This document shows positions 16,846 to 24,722 of a stretch of 64,000 nt of DNA, piece by piece. Made by a program: the position numbers and the translations under genes. Each line of letters begins with the position of its first letter. Position 1 is the stretch's first letter. The stretch is from assembly GCA_900539325.1 (NCBI GenBank), contig UQCC01000011.1:15842-79841 (forward strand), read 5' to 3'. Source of the DNA: an uncultured Eubacterium sp. (GTDB lineage: Bacteria; Bacillota; Clostridia; Oscillospirales; Acutalibacteraceae). Under the pieces are notes generated by a model. The model did no database searches and was not told the DNA's origin. It saw nothing but the letters and a program-made list of their open reading frames with translations.

Positions 16846-17490
16846 TTACGCTTCAAAATAGCTCATTTTCTTTTCTGCCCAATGGAAGAAAATTGTAAGA
16901 AGTCCACAGAACACAAGATAGAAAACGGCTGTGTAAAACAGCGGCCAAATAAGACCTGCCGATTTAATAAAGTTTTGACCCATAAAGATAATTTCGTACA
17001 CTGCGATGATACGAGCAAGCGAAGTATCCTTTACAAGTGTAATAATCTCGTTACTCATAGGCGGCACAATACGCTTGATAACCTGCAAAAGAGTAACTTT
17101 GAAGAAAATTTGGCTTTTGCTCATACCGAGAACCAAACCCGCCTCGGTTTGTCCCTTTGGTACAGATTCGATACCGCCACGGTAAATCTCGCTGAAATAG
17201 CAAGAATAGTTGATAACAAACGCAACAATTACCGCATTAAAGCGTTCCATAAGGTTCCAGCCGAAAATCAGTCCGGGACCGAAATAAACGATAATAAGCT
17301 GAAGCATAAGCGGTGTACCGCGGATAATCCAAATGAAAATCTTTGTTAAATATTTAAGCGGCTTGAACTTTGACATTGAGAAAAAGCTGAGCACAAGCCC
17401 CAAAGGAAGTGAAAACACAAGGGTGAGAGCGAAAATTTTGAGTGTTTCCGCAAAGCCCTTGAGAAGTTCAAGTGTAACTGTCCAAAACAT
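16846..17490 (-). CDS. Polar amino-acid ABC transporter, permease
   Basis: A 214-residue membrane protein of the HisM/GlnP type with about five helices, the motif RGTPLMLQLIIVYFG and the EAA loop EIYRGGIESVPKGQTEAGLVLGMS. It probably forms a homodimer, since only one permease gene is present. It is encoded between the binding protein and ATPase genes. Confidence 0.93.
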   Translation of the reverse strand: MFWTVTLELLKGFAETLKIFALTLVFSLPLGLVLSFFSMSKFKPLKYLTKIFIWIIRGTPLMLQLIIVYFGPGLIFGWNLMERFNAVIVAFVINYSCYFSEIYRGGIESVPKGQTEAGLVLGMSKSQIFFKVTLLQVIKRIVPPMSNEIITLVKDTSLARIIAVYEIIFMGQNFIKSAGLIWPLFYTAVFYLVFCGLLTIFFHWAEKKMSYFEA

Positions 17491-17532
17491 AAAATATTCT
17501 CCTAAACCGAATGATAGAGTTATGATTGTTTC

Positions 17533-17552
17533 GGGACAGGCAAGCCTGTCCC
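17533..17552. repeat. 20-bp perfect palindrome GGGACAGGCAAGCCTGTCCC
   Basis: Two 9-bp arms around AA in the gap between binding-protein and permease genes. The centre AGGCAAGCCT is shared with the palindrome at 63835. It may be a dispersed genomic repeat or help set mRNA stability between the two genes. Confidence 0.6.
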
Positions 17553-17598
17553 CTACAATGTTTTTTAAAGGTAAATCAAGCCTTTATAAGCCACCAAA

Positions 17599-17627
17599 AG
17601 GCAGCTACCCAAAATGAGTAACTGCCT
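17599..17627 (-). terminator. Intercistronic hairpin (partial terminator)
   Basis: Minus-strand AGGCAGTTAC / GTAGCTGCCT stem followed by a short TTTT, just after the binding-protein gene. It probably reduces downstream permease and ATPase transcript, a common arrangement for binding-protein-first operons. Confidence 0.6.
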
Positions 17628-17646
17628 CGCATAATTAAGTTTAAAC

Positions 17647-18453
17647 TTATTCAGAAATCTGAACGCTGTACTTATCTGCAAGCTTTTGCAATGTACCGTC
17701 TGCTTTGAAGTCTGCGATAATTTTGTTAACCTTTTCGGTCATATCGCTTTCCTTGCGGAAGCTGATACCGTACTGCTCGTCAACAAGAACAACAGATGAT
17801 TTAAGGTCTGCATAGTCTGTGCCCTCGCCTGTCATAGCAGCTGCCATTGTAGAGTCGATAATGCAAGCATCGGATGAACCCGAAGCAACTTCCAAAAGTG
17901 CATCTGACTGAGCGGTAACGGCTGTTGCATTGAGTCCGTTATCCTCTGCGGCACTCTGACCTGCCGAGCCGTTTTCTACTGCGAATGAAAGGTCTTTGAG
18001 GTCGTCAACCGTCTTAAGTTTGCCGGCAAGTTCCGACTTTGTAACAACGATTTGCTGATTCATTGCATAAGCGTTTGTAACAGATGAATTGTTCTTAACC
18101 TCATCTGTGATTGTCATACCGTTCCAGATACAGTCGATTGAACCTGTCTGGAGTTCAAGGAACTTGTTGTCCCAGTCAATCTCTACAAATTCAGCTTTAA
18201 TGCCGAGCTTTTCAGCAACCATATTTGCAAGGTCTGCATCAAAGCCAATCCAATTACCGTTGTCGTCCTTGTAATCCATAGGAGCAAAGTCTGTAATACC
18301 TACAACAAGCTTACCGGATTCAATGATTTTTTCCGAATCGGTTTTGCTTGACTTATCGCTCTTATCAGAAGAACCGTTTGAGCAAGCCGCAAATGCAAAG
18401 CAAACTGTGAGCACAGCCAAAACGACTGCAATTACTTTTTTAAATGTTTTCAT
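17647..18453 (-). CDS. Polar amino-acid ABC transporter, substrate-binding lipoprotein
   Basis: A 268-residue type II binding protein (SBP_bac_3). It has a lipoprotein signal ending AFAAC, a Ser/Asp/Lys-rich linker, then LVVGITDFAPMDYKDDNGNWIGFDADLA and DCIWNGMTIT, the usual ligand-binding landmarks. The ligand is probably a polar amino acid; specificity cannot be read. Divergent from another complete system whose binding protein starts at 18700. Confidence 0.92.
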   Translation of the reverse strand: MKTFKKVIAVVLAVLTVCFAFAACSNGSSDKSDKSSKTDSEKIIESGKLVVGITDFAPMDYKDDNGNWIGFDADLANMVAEKLGIKAEFVEIDWDNKFLELQTGSIDCIWNGMTITDEVKNNSSVTNAYAMNQQIVVTKSELAGKLKTVDDLKDLSFAVENGSAGQSAAEDNGLNATAVTAQSDALLEVASGSSDACIIDSTMAAAMTGEGTDYADLKSSVVLVDEQYGISFRKESDMTEKVNKIIADFKADGTLQKLADKYSVQISE

Positions 18454-18491
18454 AACTTCTACCTCATTAAATTAATTTTGTTGATGTGTTC

Positions 18492-18520
18492 ATTATACTT
18501 TATTTCTTTAGCGTTGTAAA
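18492..18520 (-). promoter_or_regulatory. Promoter for the leftward amino-acid transporter
   Basis: TTTACA, 17 bases, TATAAT on the minus strand, about 40 bases before the binding-protein ATG. Confidence 0.8.
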
Positions 18521-18592
18521 GCGGTAATACGATAAATTCCCATTTTTGTGAAAATTGCATAAATATCTTTTCAATCAAGATGAATAGTTGTG

Positions 18593-18683
18593 CACTAAAA
18601 TTGTATAAATATACAATTAAAGTATAACTATTGCAAAAAGAACTTTAGTGTGCTATTGTGGAAACACTAAAAATGTATATAAT
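18593..18683. promoter_or_regulatory. Divergent control region with repeated CACTAAA words
   Basis: Between two divergent transporter operons the word CACTAAA occurs at 18593, again in inverted form at 18644, and at 18665. The last two form an 8-bp inverted repeat TTTAGTGT...ACACTAAA (18644-18671) that overlaps the probable promoter of the rightward gene (TTGTGG, 16 bases, TATAAT at 18678). A separate 16-bp palindrome TTGTATAAATATACAA lies at 18601. These look like operators of one amino-acid-responsive regulator; the protein is unknown. Confidence 0.55.
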
Positions 18684-18699
18684 ATAAAGGAGAAAGATT

Positions 18700-19473
18700 A
18701 TGAAAAAATTTTTAGCGGTTCTCCTTGCGGCATTGATGATTTGCATTAGCTTCGTTGCATGCTCAAGCGAGAAAAAATCAGATGACACAAACGCAGACAA
18801 AGACACACAGGAAACATTGACAATGGCTACAAACGCCGAATTTCCTCCTTACGAATACAAAGAGGGCGACAAGGTTGTAGGTATCGATGCAGAAGTTGCA
18901 CAGGCTATCGCTGACAAACTCGGCATGAAGCTTGAAATCGTTGACACAAAGTTTGACGCTATCATCCCCGGCGTACAAAGCGGCAAGTACGATATGGGTA
19001 TGGCAGGCATGACTGTTACTCCTGAAAGAGAGCAGAGCGTTGCTTTCTCTGATTCTTATGCAACAGGTATTCAATCAATCATTGTTAAGCAGGGCAGCGC
19101 CATCAAGTCGGTTGACGACCTCAGCGAAAAGACAAAGATCGGTGTTCAGCTCGGTACAACAGGCGACATCTATGCAAAGGACGACTTCGGTGACGAAGCT
19201 GTTCAGGAATACGACAAGGGTGCAGACGCTGTTCAAGCTCTTCTCGCAGGCAAGATTGACTGTGTAATTATCGATAACGAGCCGGCAAAATCATTTGTTG
19301 CAGCAAACGAAGGCTTGGAAATCCTTAAAACTTCATATGCAGAAGAGGATTACGCTATCTGCTTCAAGAAGGATAACACAGAGCTTCAGACAAAGGTTAA
19401 CGATGCTCTTAAAGAACTCATTGCTGACGGCACACTTCAAAAGATTGTTAACAAGTACATTACAGCAGACTGA
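18700..19473 (+). CDS. Polar amino-acid ABC transporter, substrate-binding lipoprotein
   Basis: A 257-residue binding protein with lipobox SFVAC, then TMATNAEFPPYEYKEGDKVVGIDAEVAQAIADKLG and YDMGMAGMTVTPEREQSVAFSDSY, the classical SBP_bac_3 pattern of glutamine/arginine/cystine-type binders. Strong AAGGAG site. First gene of binding protein-permease-ATPase, with a terminator-like hairpin after it. Confidence 0.93.
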   Translation: MKKFLAVLLAALMICISFVACSSEKKSDDTNADKDTQETLTMATNAEFPPYEYKEGDKVVGIDAEVAQAIADKLGMKLEIVDTKFDAIIPGVQSGKYDMGMAGMTVTPEREQSVAFSDSYATGIQSIIVKQGSAIKSVDDLSEKTKIGVQLGTTGDIYAKDDFGDEAVQEYDKGADAVQALLAGKIDCVIIDNEPAKSFVAANEGLEILKTSYAEEDYAICFKKDNTELQTKVNDALKELIADGTLQKIVNKYITAD

Positions 19474-19495
19474 TTCGGCTGAATTAACACAGATT

Positions 19496-19525
19496 AAGGC
19501 GAACAATTAAGTTCGCCTTTATTTA
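19496..19525 (+). terminator. Intercistronic terminator/attenuator after the binding protein
   Basis: AAGGCGAAC, AATTAA loop, GTTCGCCTT followed by TATTT. Likely lets only part of the transcript continue into the permease and ATPase genes. Confidence 0.7.
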
Positions 19526-19537
19526 TGGAGATATAAA

Positions 19538-20296
19538 ATGTTAGATACAATATTAATGAAAGCTCCGGCTTTTGTTGAAAACTTTAAAAGTCAGTTTGAC
19601 CTCAACTTTATACAAAAAGACAGATGGAAGTATATGGTTACGGGTTTGGGTCACACACTTGAAATTACGCTTGTTGCCGCAGTTATCGGCATAGTAATAG
19701 GTGTGCTCATTGCCGCAGTGCGTTCTTCATACGACAAAAACGAAGAAACTCTCAAGCTTCGCGGCGGCTTCACCTACTTCATTATGAGAATTCTCAATTT
19801 CATATGCAAACTTTACCTCACAGTTATCAGAGGTACACCGGTAGTTGTTCAGCTCCTTATCACATACTTTATCATTTTTGCCGCATCGTCAAACGGTATT
19901 GCGGTTGCGATTTTTGCATTCGGCATCAACTCGGGCGCATATGTTGCAGAGATTTTCCGCGGCGGCATTATGTCTATTGACGAAGGTCAGTTTGAAGCAG
20001 GCCGTTCAATCGGTTTCAACTACTTCCAAACTATGAGATACATTATTTTGCCGCAGATGTTCAAGGCTGTATTGCCTACACTTCTCAACGAATTCATTGC
20101 ACTTCTCAAAGAAACATCCGTTGCCGGCTATGTTGCCGTAACCGACCTTACAAAGGCAGGTTCAAGCATCTCGGCTTCAACATATTCTTACTATATGCCT
20201 CTTTTGTCGGTAGCACTCATTTACCTTGTAATTGTTATGCTCCTTACAAAATTGGTAGGAATACTTGAAAGGAGACTTCGTAAAAATGAAAGATAA
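19538..20296 (+). CDS. Polar amino-acid ABC transporter, permease
   Basis: A 252-residue permease of the HisM/GlnP type with a long N-terminal segment before the first helix, RGTPVVVQLLITYF, and the EAA loop EIFRGGIMSIDEGQFEAGRSIGFN. Its end overlaps the ATPase gene by 11 bases. Start supported by GGAG. Confidence 0.93.
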   Translation: MLDTILMKAPAFVENFKSQFDLNFIQKDRWKYMVTGLGHTLEITLVAAVIGIVIGVLIAAVRSSYDKNEETLKLRGGFTYFIMRILNFICKLYLTVIRGTPVVVQLLITYFIIFAASSNGIAVAIFAFGINSGAYVAEIFRGGIMSIDEGQFEAGRSIGFNYFQTMRYIILPQMFKAVLPTLLNEFIALLKETSVAGYVAVTDLTKAGSSISASTYSYYMPLLSVALIYLVIVMLLTKLVGILERRLRKNER

Positions 20297-21029
20297 TGCA
20301 CTTATTTCCGTAAATAATGTAAAAAAATATTATCTCGGCGGCGAAGTTAAAGCTCTTGACGGAGTAAACCTTGAAATCAATCAAGGCGAAGTTGTTGTTA
20401 TTATCGGTCCTTCCGGTTCTGGCAAATCAACAATGCTTCGTTCGCTCAATCTCCTTGAAATTCCGACGGCAGGTCACATCATTTTTGACGGCGAGGATTT
20501 AACAAACCCAAAGCTCAACATCAACAAGCACAGACAAAAGATGGGTATGGTGTTCCAGCACTTCAACCTCTTCCCTAATATGACAATTCTGCGCAATATG
20601 ACTATCGCACCGATGAAGTTGCTTAAAAAGTCGCAGGAAGAAGCGGAAGCAAAGGCGCTCGAACTTCTTGAAACCGTTGGACTTCGTGACAGAGCGGATT
20701 CTTATCCTAGCCAGCTTTCGGGCGGTCAAAAGCAAAGGGTTGCCATTGTAAGAGCACTTTGTATGGAACCTGAAGTTATGCTTTTTGATGAGCCGACCTC
20801 TGCACTTGACCCTGAAATGGTAGGCGAAGTTTTGCAGGTAATGAAACAACTTGCAAACAAAGGCATGACAATGGTTATCGTAACTCACGAAATGGGCTTT
20901 GCAAAAGAGGTTGCCACAAGAGTTATCTTTATGGACGAGGGCAAAATCCTTGAACAAGGCACGCCGGATGACATTTTCAATCATCCGAAAGACCAAAGAT
21001 TGGTTGACTTCCTTTCAAAGGTACTATAA
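20286..21029 (+). CDS. Polar amino-acid ABC transporter, ATP-binding protein
   Basis: A 247-residue GlnQ-type ATPase. Walker A GPSGSGKST, MGMVFQHFNLFPNMTILRN, signature LSGGQKQRVAIVRAL, Walker B VMLFDEPTSALDPEM, switch VTHEM. The ATG at 20286 is preceded by AAAGGAG; the frame also opens seven codons earlier at a TTG. Last gene before a strong terminator. Confidence 0.93.
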   Translation: MKDNALISVNNVKKYYLGGEVKALDGVNLEINQGEVVVIIGPSGSGKSTMLRSLNLLEIPTAGHIIFDGEDLTNPKLNINKHRQKMGMVFQHFNLFPNMTILRNMTIAPMKLLKKSQEEAEAKALELLETVGLRDRADSYPSQLSGGQKQRVAIVRALCMEPEVMLFDEPTSALDPEMVGEVLQVMKQLANKGMTMVIVTHEMGFAKEVATRVIFMDEGKILEQGTPDDIFNHPKDQRLVDFLSKVL

Positions 21030-21050
21030 TCATATATTAATACATTATAA

Positions 21051-21077
21051 GGACATCGCTCGTGATGTCCTTTTTTT
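21051..21077 (+). terminator. Terminator of the rightward amino-acid transporter operon
   Basis: GGACATC / GATGTCC stem followed by seven T residues. Confidence 0.9.
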
Positions 21078-21211
21078 AGTCTGAAATGTCATTTTGTACA
21101 AAATGTAAAATTCCTTTCTAAAACTTTGTGCACAATTTATACAAAAAACAGTTAATTTTTTGCTAAAAATATGTTATTATTTAATAAGTACAGCGCTTTA
21201 GGAGGAAATGA

Positions 21212-22993
21212 ATGGGAAATAAAGGTTCAAAGGTAAAAGGACTTTTTACCGAAATTAAAACGCATTGGAACAAGCCTGCAAAAGGCAAATATGTTCCATA
21301 TAAAGAATATGTGGATATTCTGTTTGGCGTAGGTGCAAACTATGCCGGCAATAAAACGCTTGAATACATCAGCTTTGCCGCAGGCTGCTATTTGATGATG
21401 TATCACTACAAGCTGCCGTATCTTACATACGCAATTATCTCCCTCATCAATATGCCGCTCAACTATGTTTGGACGCTTATAGGATGGGTTATCAACGACA
21501 ACCTCGGTTTTTTGCCAAAGAAAACCGAGCGTAACTTTTATGGACTATATTTCTTTTTGATAGCCGCCGGACTTGCAATGATATTCGGCGATTTTTCGGC
21601 ATTTCTGCCCGAAACAAACAAGCTTGTTGCATATCTCAACGGGCTTGAGGGCGTTACTGCCGCATCGGTTATCAAAATTTTCGGCACCCACATTTTATGG
21701 AACGGCTGGTCAGGTGCCCGTAATATTTTTTACAGAAAAAAGCTTATACCAAAGTTCGGCAGATACAAGTACAGCCTTTACTGTGATGTTGTGCCGAAAA
21801 TCATAATGGTTTGGCTCATCGGCTGGCTTCCGTTTTATTCAACAATCACAGATGTTACAACAAGAGTTTGGGTTGCAAACCTGCTGTTCTCAATCTACAA
21901 CCTCTTTGGTTTTAACAACAATCTTGAAACCTGCACGCAAAACATCTCACCTAATATGCGTGAGCGTATCTTTGTAAGGTCTTATCCTATAAAGCTTTCT
22001 CACCTATTCCAATCAATTTTGGCAATCATTTTGCCGGCAATCATCGACAAGTGCCCAAACGACTGGGCGGACATTGCCGTGTTCAAATGGATTATTCCTG
22101 TTACATTTACGATTTTTGCCGTTATCACAATGATATTTGCAGGCAAAATTAAAGAAAGAATTCCGCAACCTCCTCTTGAAAAGAAGGTTAAAATCAATTT
22201 CTGGGACGGTATGTTCGGCGTTCTTCGCAACAAATACAGATGGATTCAAACAATCGTCAGCCTTTTGGATTCGCTCGGCAACGGTATGCTCGCGTTTACA
22301 ACAATTTTGTACCTTTACACCTTCAGACTGACAGGTCTTACATACAGCCTTATCGTTGCACTTGTCAGCTTTGCCGGCACACCGCCCGACCTGTTCACTC
22401 CGTATTTTATCAAGAGATTTACCTACAAACAGGTTATGATATTCTATCAGCTTTCCCGTGCCGTATGTTACAGCATAATTGTTTGCTGTTACATCTTCTG
22501 CGGCGATAACCTCATTCTTTGCGGTACGCTTTCGGTAGTTATGCTGTTCATAACCGAAATGTTCCAAACCGTACCTAAGTCAATCTCGCACGATATGGAT
22601 ATTCGTGTAAACGACTATCAAATGTACCTTTCGGGTGAAAGACTTGAAAGTTTTGCCGGCGTGTTCGGCTGGTTCACAGGTCCTATCACCTCATTTGTAG
22701 GACTTATCATTCCGTTGTTGCTTCTCAAATTCGGCTTCAACACAAACTGGGATGTACTTTTCATCGACTCGTCAAGAGTAAAAATCATCGTTGTACCTAT
22801 TATAATAGATATTATAGGCTATCTTCTTATGACGATACCGTATATCTTTTGGGATTACAACGATGACAAGCAAAACAAAGTTATGGAAGTTTTGCGTCGC
22901 CGTGAAGAAGTTACAAGAAAACAATATAACGAGGAGCACGGCATAGTTGAAGTTGCCGAAGAAGAAAAAGAACTTGAGGAGGTTGTATCATGA
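21212..22993 (+). CDS. MFS-type transporter, large (593 aa)
   Basis: A polytopic membrane protein with about 12 hydrophobic segments and an unusually long cytoplasmic N-terminus (GNKGSKVKGLFTEIKTHWNKPAKG) and charged C-terminal tail (REEVTRKQYNEEHGIVEVAEEEKELEEVV). The architecture resembles the major facilitator superfamily, perhaps the glycoside-pentoside-hexuronide:cation group, but no substrate motif is recognised. An AGGAGG site precedes the ATG. The stop overlaps the start of the next gene (ATGA), so the transporter and the LRR membrane protein are translationally coupled and may act together. Confidence 0.7.
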   Translation: MGNKGSKVKGLFTEIKTHWNKPAKGKYVPYKEYVDILFGVGANYAGNKTLEYISFAAGCYLMMYHYKLPYLTYAIISLINMPLNYVWTLIGWVINDNLGFLPKKTERNFYGLYFFLIAAGLAMIFGDFSAFLPETNKLVAYLNGLEGVTAASVIKIFGTHILWNGWSGARNIFYRKKLIPKFGRYKYSLYCDVVPKIIMVWLIGWLPFYSTITDVTTRVWVANLLFSIYNLFGFNNNLETCTQNISPNMRERIFVRSYPIKLSHLFQSILAIILPAIIDKCPNDWADIAVFKWIIPVTFTIFAVITMIFAGKIKERIPQPPLEKKVKINFWDGMFGVLRNKYRWIQTIVSLLDSLGNGMLAFTTILYLYTFRLTGLTYSLIVALVSFAGTPPDLFTPYFIKRFTYKQVMIFYQLSRAVCYSIIVCCYIFCGDNLILCGTLSVVMLFITEMFQTVPKSISHDMDIRVNDYQMYLSGERLESFAGVFGWFTGPITSFVGLIIPLLLLKFGFNTNWDVLFIDSSRVKIIVVPIIIDIIGYLLMTIPYIFWDYNDDKQNKVMEVLRRREEVTRKQYNEEHGIVEVAEEEKELEEVVS

Positions 22994-24609
22994 GCAAAAA
23001 GAAAAAACAAAAGCAAAATGACGACTTCCTTGCACAGGAGGCACTTGAAACTCAGGAAACCGCTCAGGCTTACACCCTTGATATTCCCGAAGATGAAATT
23101 TGGACATATCAAATCGAAGGACTGCAAAAGCCTCACATCAATCAACCGTATGACAACGCAAAAGCCAAAAAGATTATCTTCATTGTTGTACTGTTAATTG
23201 CAATTTTTGCGGCAATGTTCTTTTCCGTAAAAGCCATACACAGCGACACATACAAATACAAACAGCTTGATGACGGCACATATGAACTTGTAAGATTTTC
23301 AAATCCGGGCGGAATAACCGACATCACCATTGACTATGTTGTTGACCTCGACACAGGCAAAAAAGATACATCAAAGCCTATCACATCCATCCACGAATAT
23401 GCGTTTAACGGTGACGAAACACTGCACAACATCACATTAGGCAAGGATGTAAAGTACATAGACAGCAAGGCGATTTACAGCTGTTGGTATGTTCGCAATG
23501 TGTGGATTGACGACCAAAACCCTAACTACTGCGACCTTGACGGCGTTGTTTACAACAAAGATGTAACCGAAACGGTGTTTTACCCTAACTATCACGATTT
23601 GCAGCTGATGATTGAAAACGGCTACGCAGATGAAAAAATCGACAAAAAGGGCAACCGCAAATTTATATCAAAAATTACCGATGAAAACGGCAATTTAGTT
23701 GATGAAAAAGGCAACAATCTTGTTGAAAGGATGTGGGGCACAAACAAGCTTTATGACGAGCAGTATTACCAAACATACAACAGACTTTGCCGCACATATG
23801 TTATTCCGTCAACAGTTACAAAAATCAACGAGCTTGCATTTGCATACAGCAATATCGTTGACCTTTACATACCTGAGGGCGTTACAAAAATGGACAATAT
23901 GGCTGTATTCAAAAACACAGTCTTGACAAACATTTTCACCTACACAACCGACACGCCTATTACGGACACAACATACAAAGCCGTTGACTCAATGAAAACA
24001 ATTTACAATTCCCTGCCGGAAAGTTTGGAATTTATCGGTTCGGACTGCCTTTATTACACAAGAGCACTCAACTATATGTACATTCCGAAAAATGTAAAGA
24101 CCATCAAGCACCACGCTTTTTGGGACGCTGTTTACAAAGAGGACAAGGAACTGAAAGGCATTACCTACCTTGATGTTGAAGCCGACGAAGATACATTTAA
24201 TGGCACCGTAGAAACAGGTGACCAATGGCGACCGCAATACGACTATATGGCGTTTAAAAAATCAATCCCCGTAAACTATGGGGTTAAAGAACGCAAATCG
24301 CTTTACAGCGACAATGTTCACCGTCAATACTATTGGGCTATTCAATGGGCAATCAACAACACAAGCGATGATGTCAAGGCGAAAATGCAATATTTAATCA
24401 AAGATTTGGATAAGGACGGCACACCCGAATTAATCATCAGAAATTACAAAGGCAAAGGCGACAAAGTGCTTACTATGAAGCAAAACTACCTTGCCGATTA
24501 CGAAGGCACAGCCGATTACCAAAACGACAAATTCAGTGCACTTGACGACAATGCACAACTTGATTCAATCTACGACATAACAAAGGCAGATAATGTAAAT
24601 TATCAATAA
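22990..24609 (+). CDS. Membrane-anchored LRR_5 (BspA-like) protein
   Basis: A 539-residue protein: about 57 cytoplasmic residues, one membrane helix (IIFIVVLLIAIFAAMFFSV) and a large external part. The external part has several LRR_5/BspA-type repeats (ITSIHEYAFNGDETLHNITLGKDVKYI, TKINELAFAYSNIVDLYIPEGVTKM, ALNYMYIPKNVKTIKHHAF) and a C-terminal DLDKDGTPELIIRNYKG segment like those of FG-GAP/VCBS-type units. Such repeats usually bind proteins or glycans. Coupled to the MFS transporter gene; a joint capture-and-uptake role is only inferred. Confidence 0.78.
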   Translation: MSKKKKQKQNDDFLAQEALETQETAQAYTLDIPEDEIWTYQIEGLQKPHINQPYDNAKAKKIIFIVVLLIAIFAAMFFSVKAIHSDTYKYKQLDDGTYELVRFSNPGGITDITIDYVVDLDTGKKDTSKPITSIHEYAFNGDETLHNITLGKDVKYIDSKAIYSCWYVRNVWIDDQNPNYCDLDGVVYNKDVTETVFYPNYHDLQLMIENGYADEKIDKKGNRKFISKITDENGNLVDEKGNNLVERMWGTNKLYDEQYYQTYNRLCRTYVIPSTVTKINELAFAYSNIVDLYIPEGVTKMDNMAVFKNTVLTNIFTYTTDTPITDTTYKAVDSMKTIYNSLPESLEFIGSDCLYYTRALNYMYIPKNVKTIKHHAFWDAVYKEDKELKGITYLDVEADEDTFNGTVETGDQWRPQYDYMAFKKSIPVNYGVKERKSLYSDNVHRQYYWAIQWAINNTSDDVKAKMQYLIKDLDKDGTPELIIRNYKGKGDKVLTMKQNYLADYEGTADYQNDKFSALDDNAQLDSIYDITKADNVNYQ

Positions 24610-24611
24610 AA

Positions 24612-24652
24612 CAACAGGCTGTAGCACATCAAAAAACTTTTCAACACGCTAA
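24612..24652. repeat. Degenerate hairpin repeat, copy 1
   Basis: The stretch is similar, allowing about 20 percent changes, to 50946-50987. On the minus strand both read AGCGTGT(T/C)GAAAA ... then a complementary arm and CTGTTG. It follows an LRR gene directly and is non-coding. Confidence 0.4.
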
Positions 24653-24663
24653 AAAAATAACAC

Positions 24664-24695
24664 AGGGACTGTCACATTTATAAGTGACAGTCCCT
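24664..24695. terminator. Bidirectional terminator between converging genes
   Basis: Perfect 12-bp stem AGGGACTGTCAC / GTGACAGTCCCT with an 8-base loop and T-rich flanks. Confidence 0.88.
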
Positions 24696-24722
24696 TAAAC
24701 TGTTTAGTATTATGCTTTTTAT

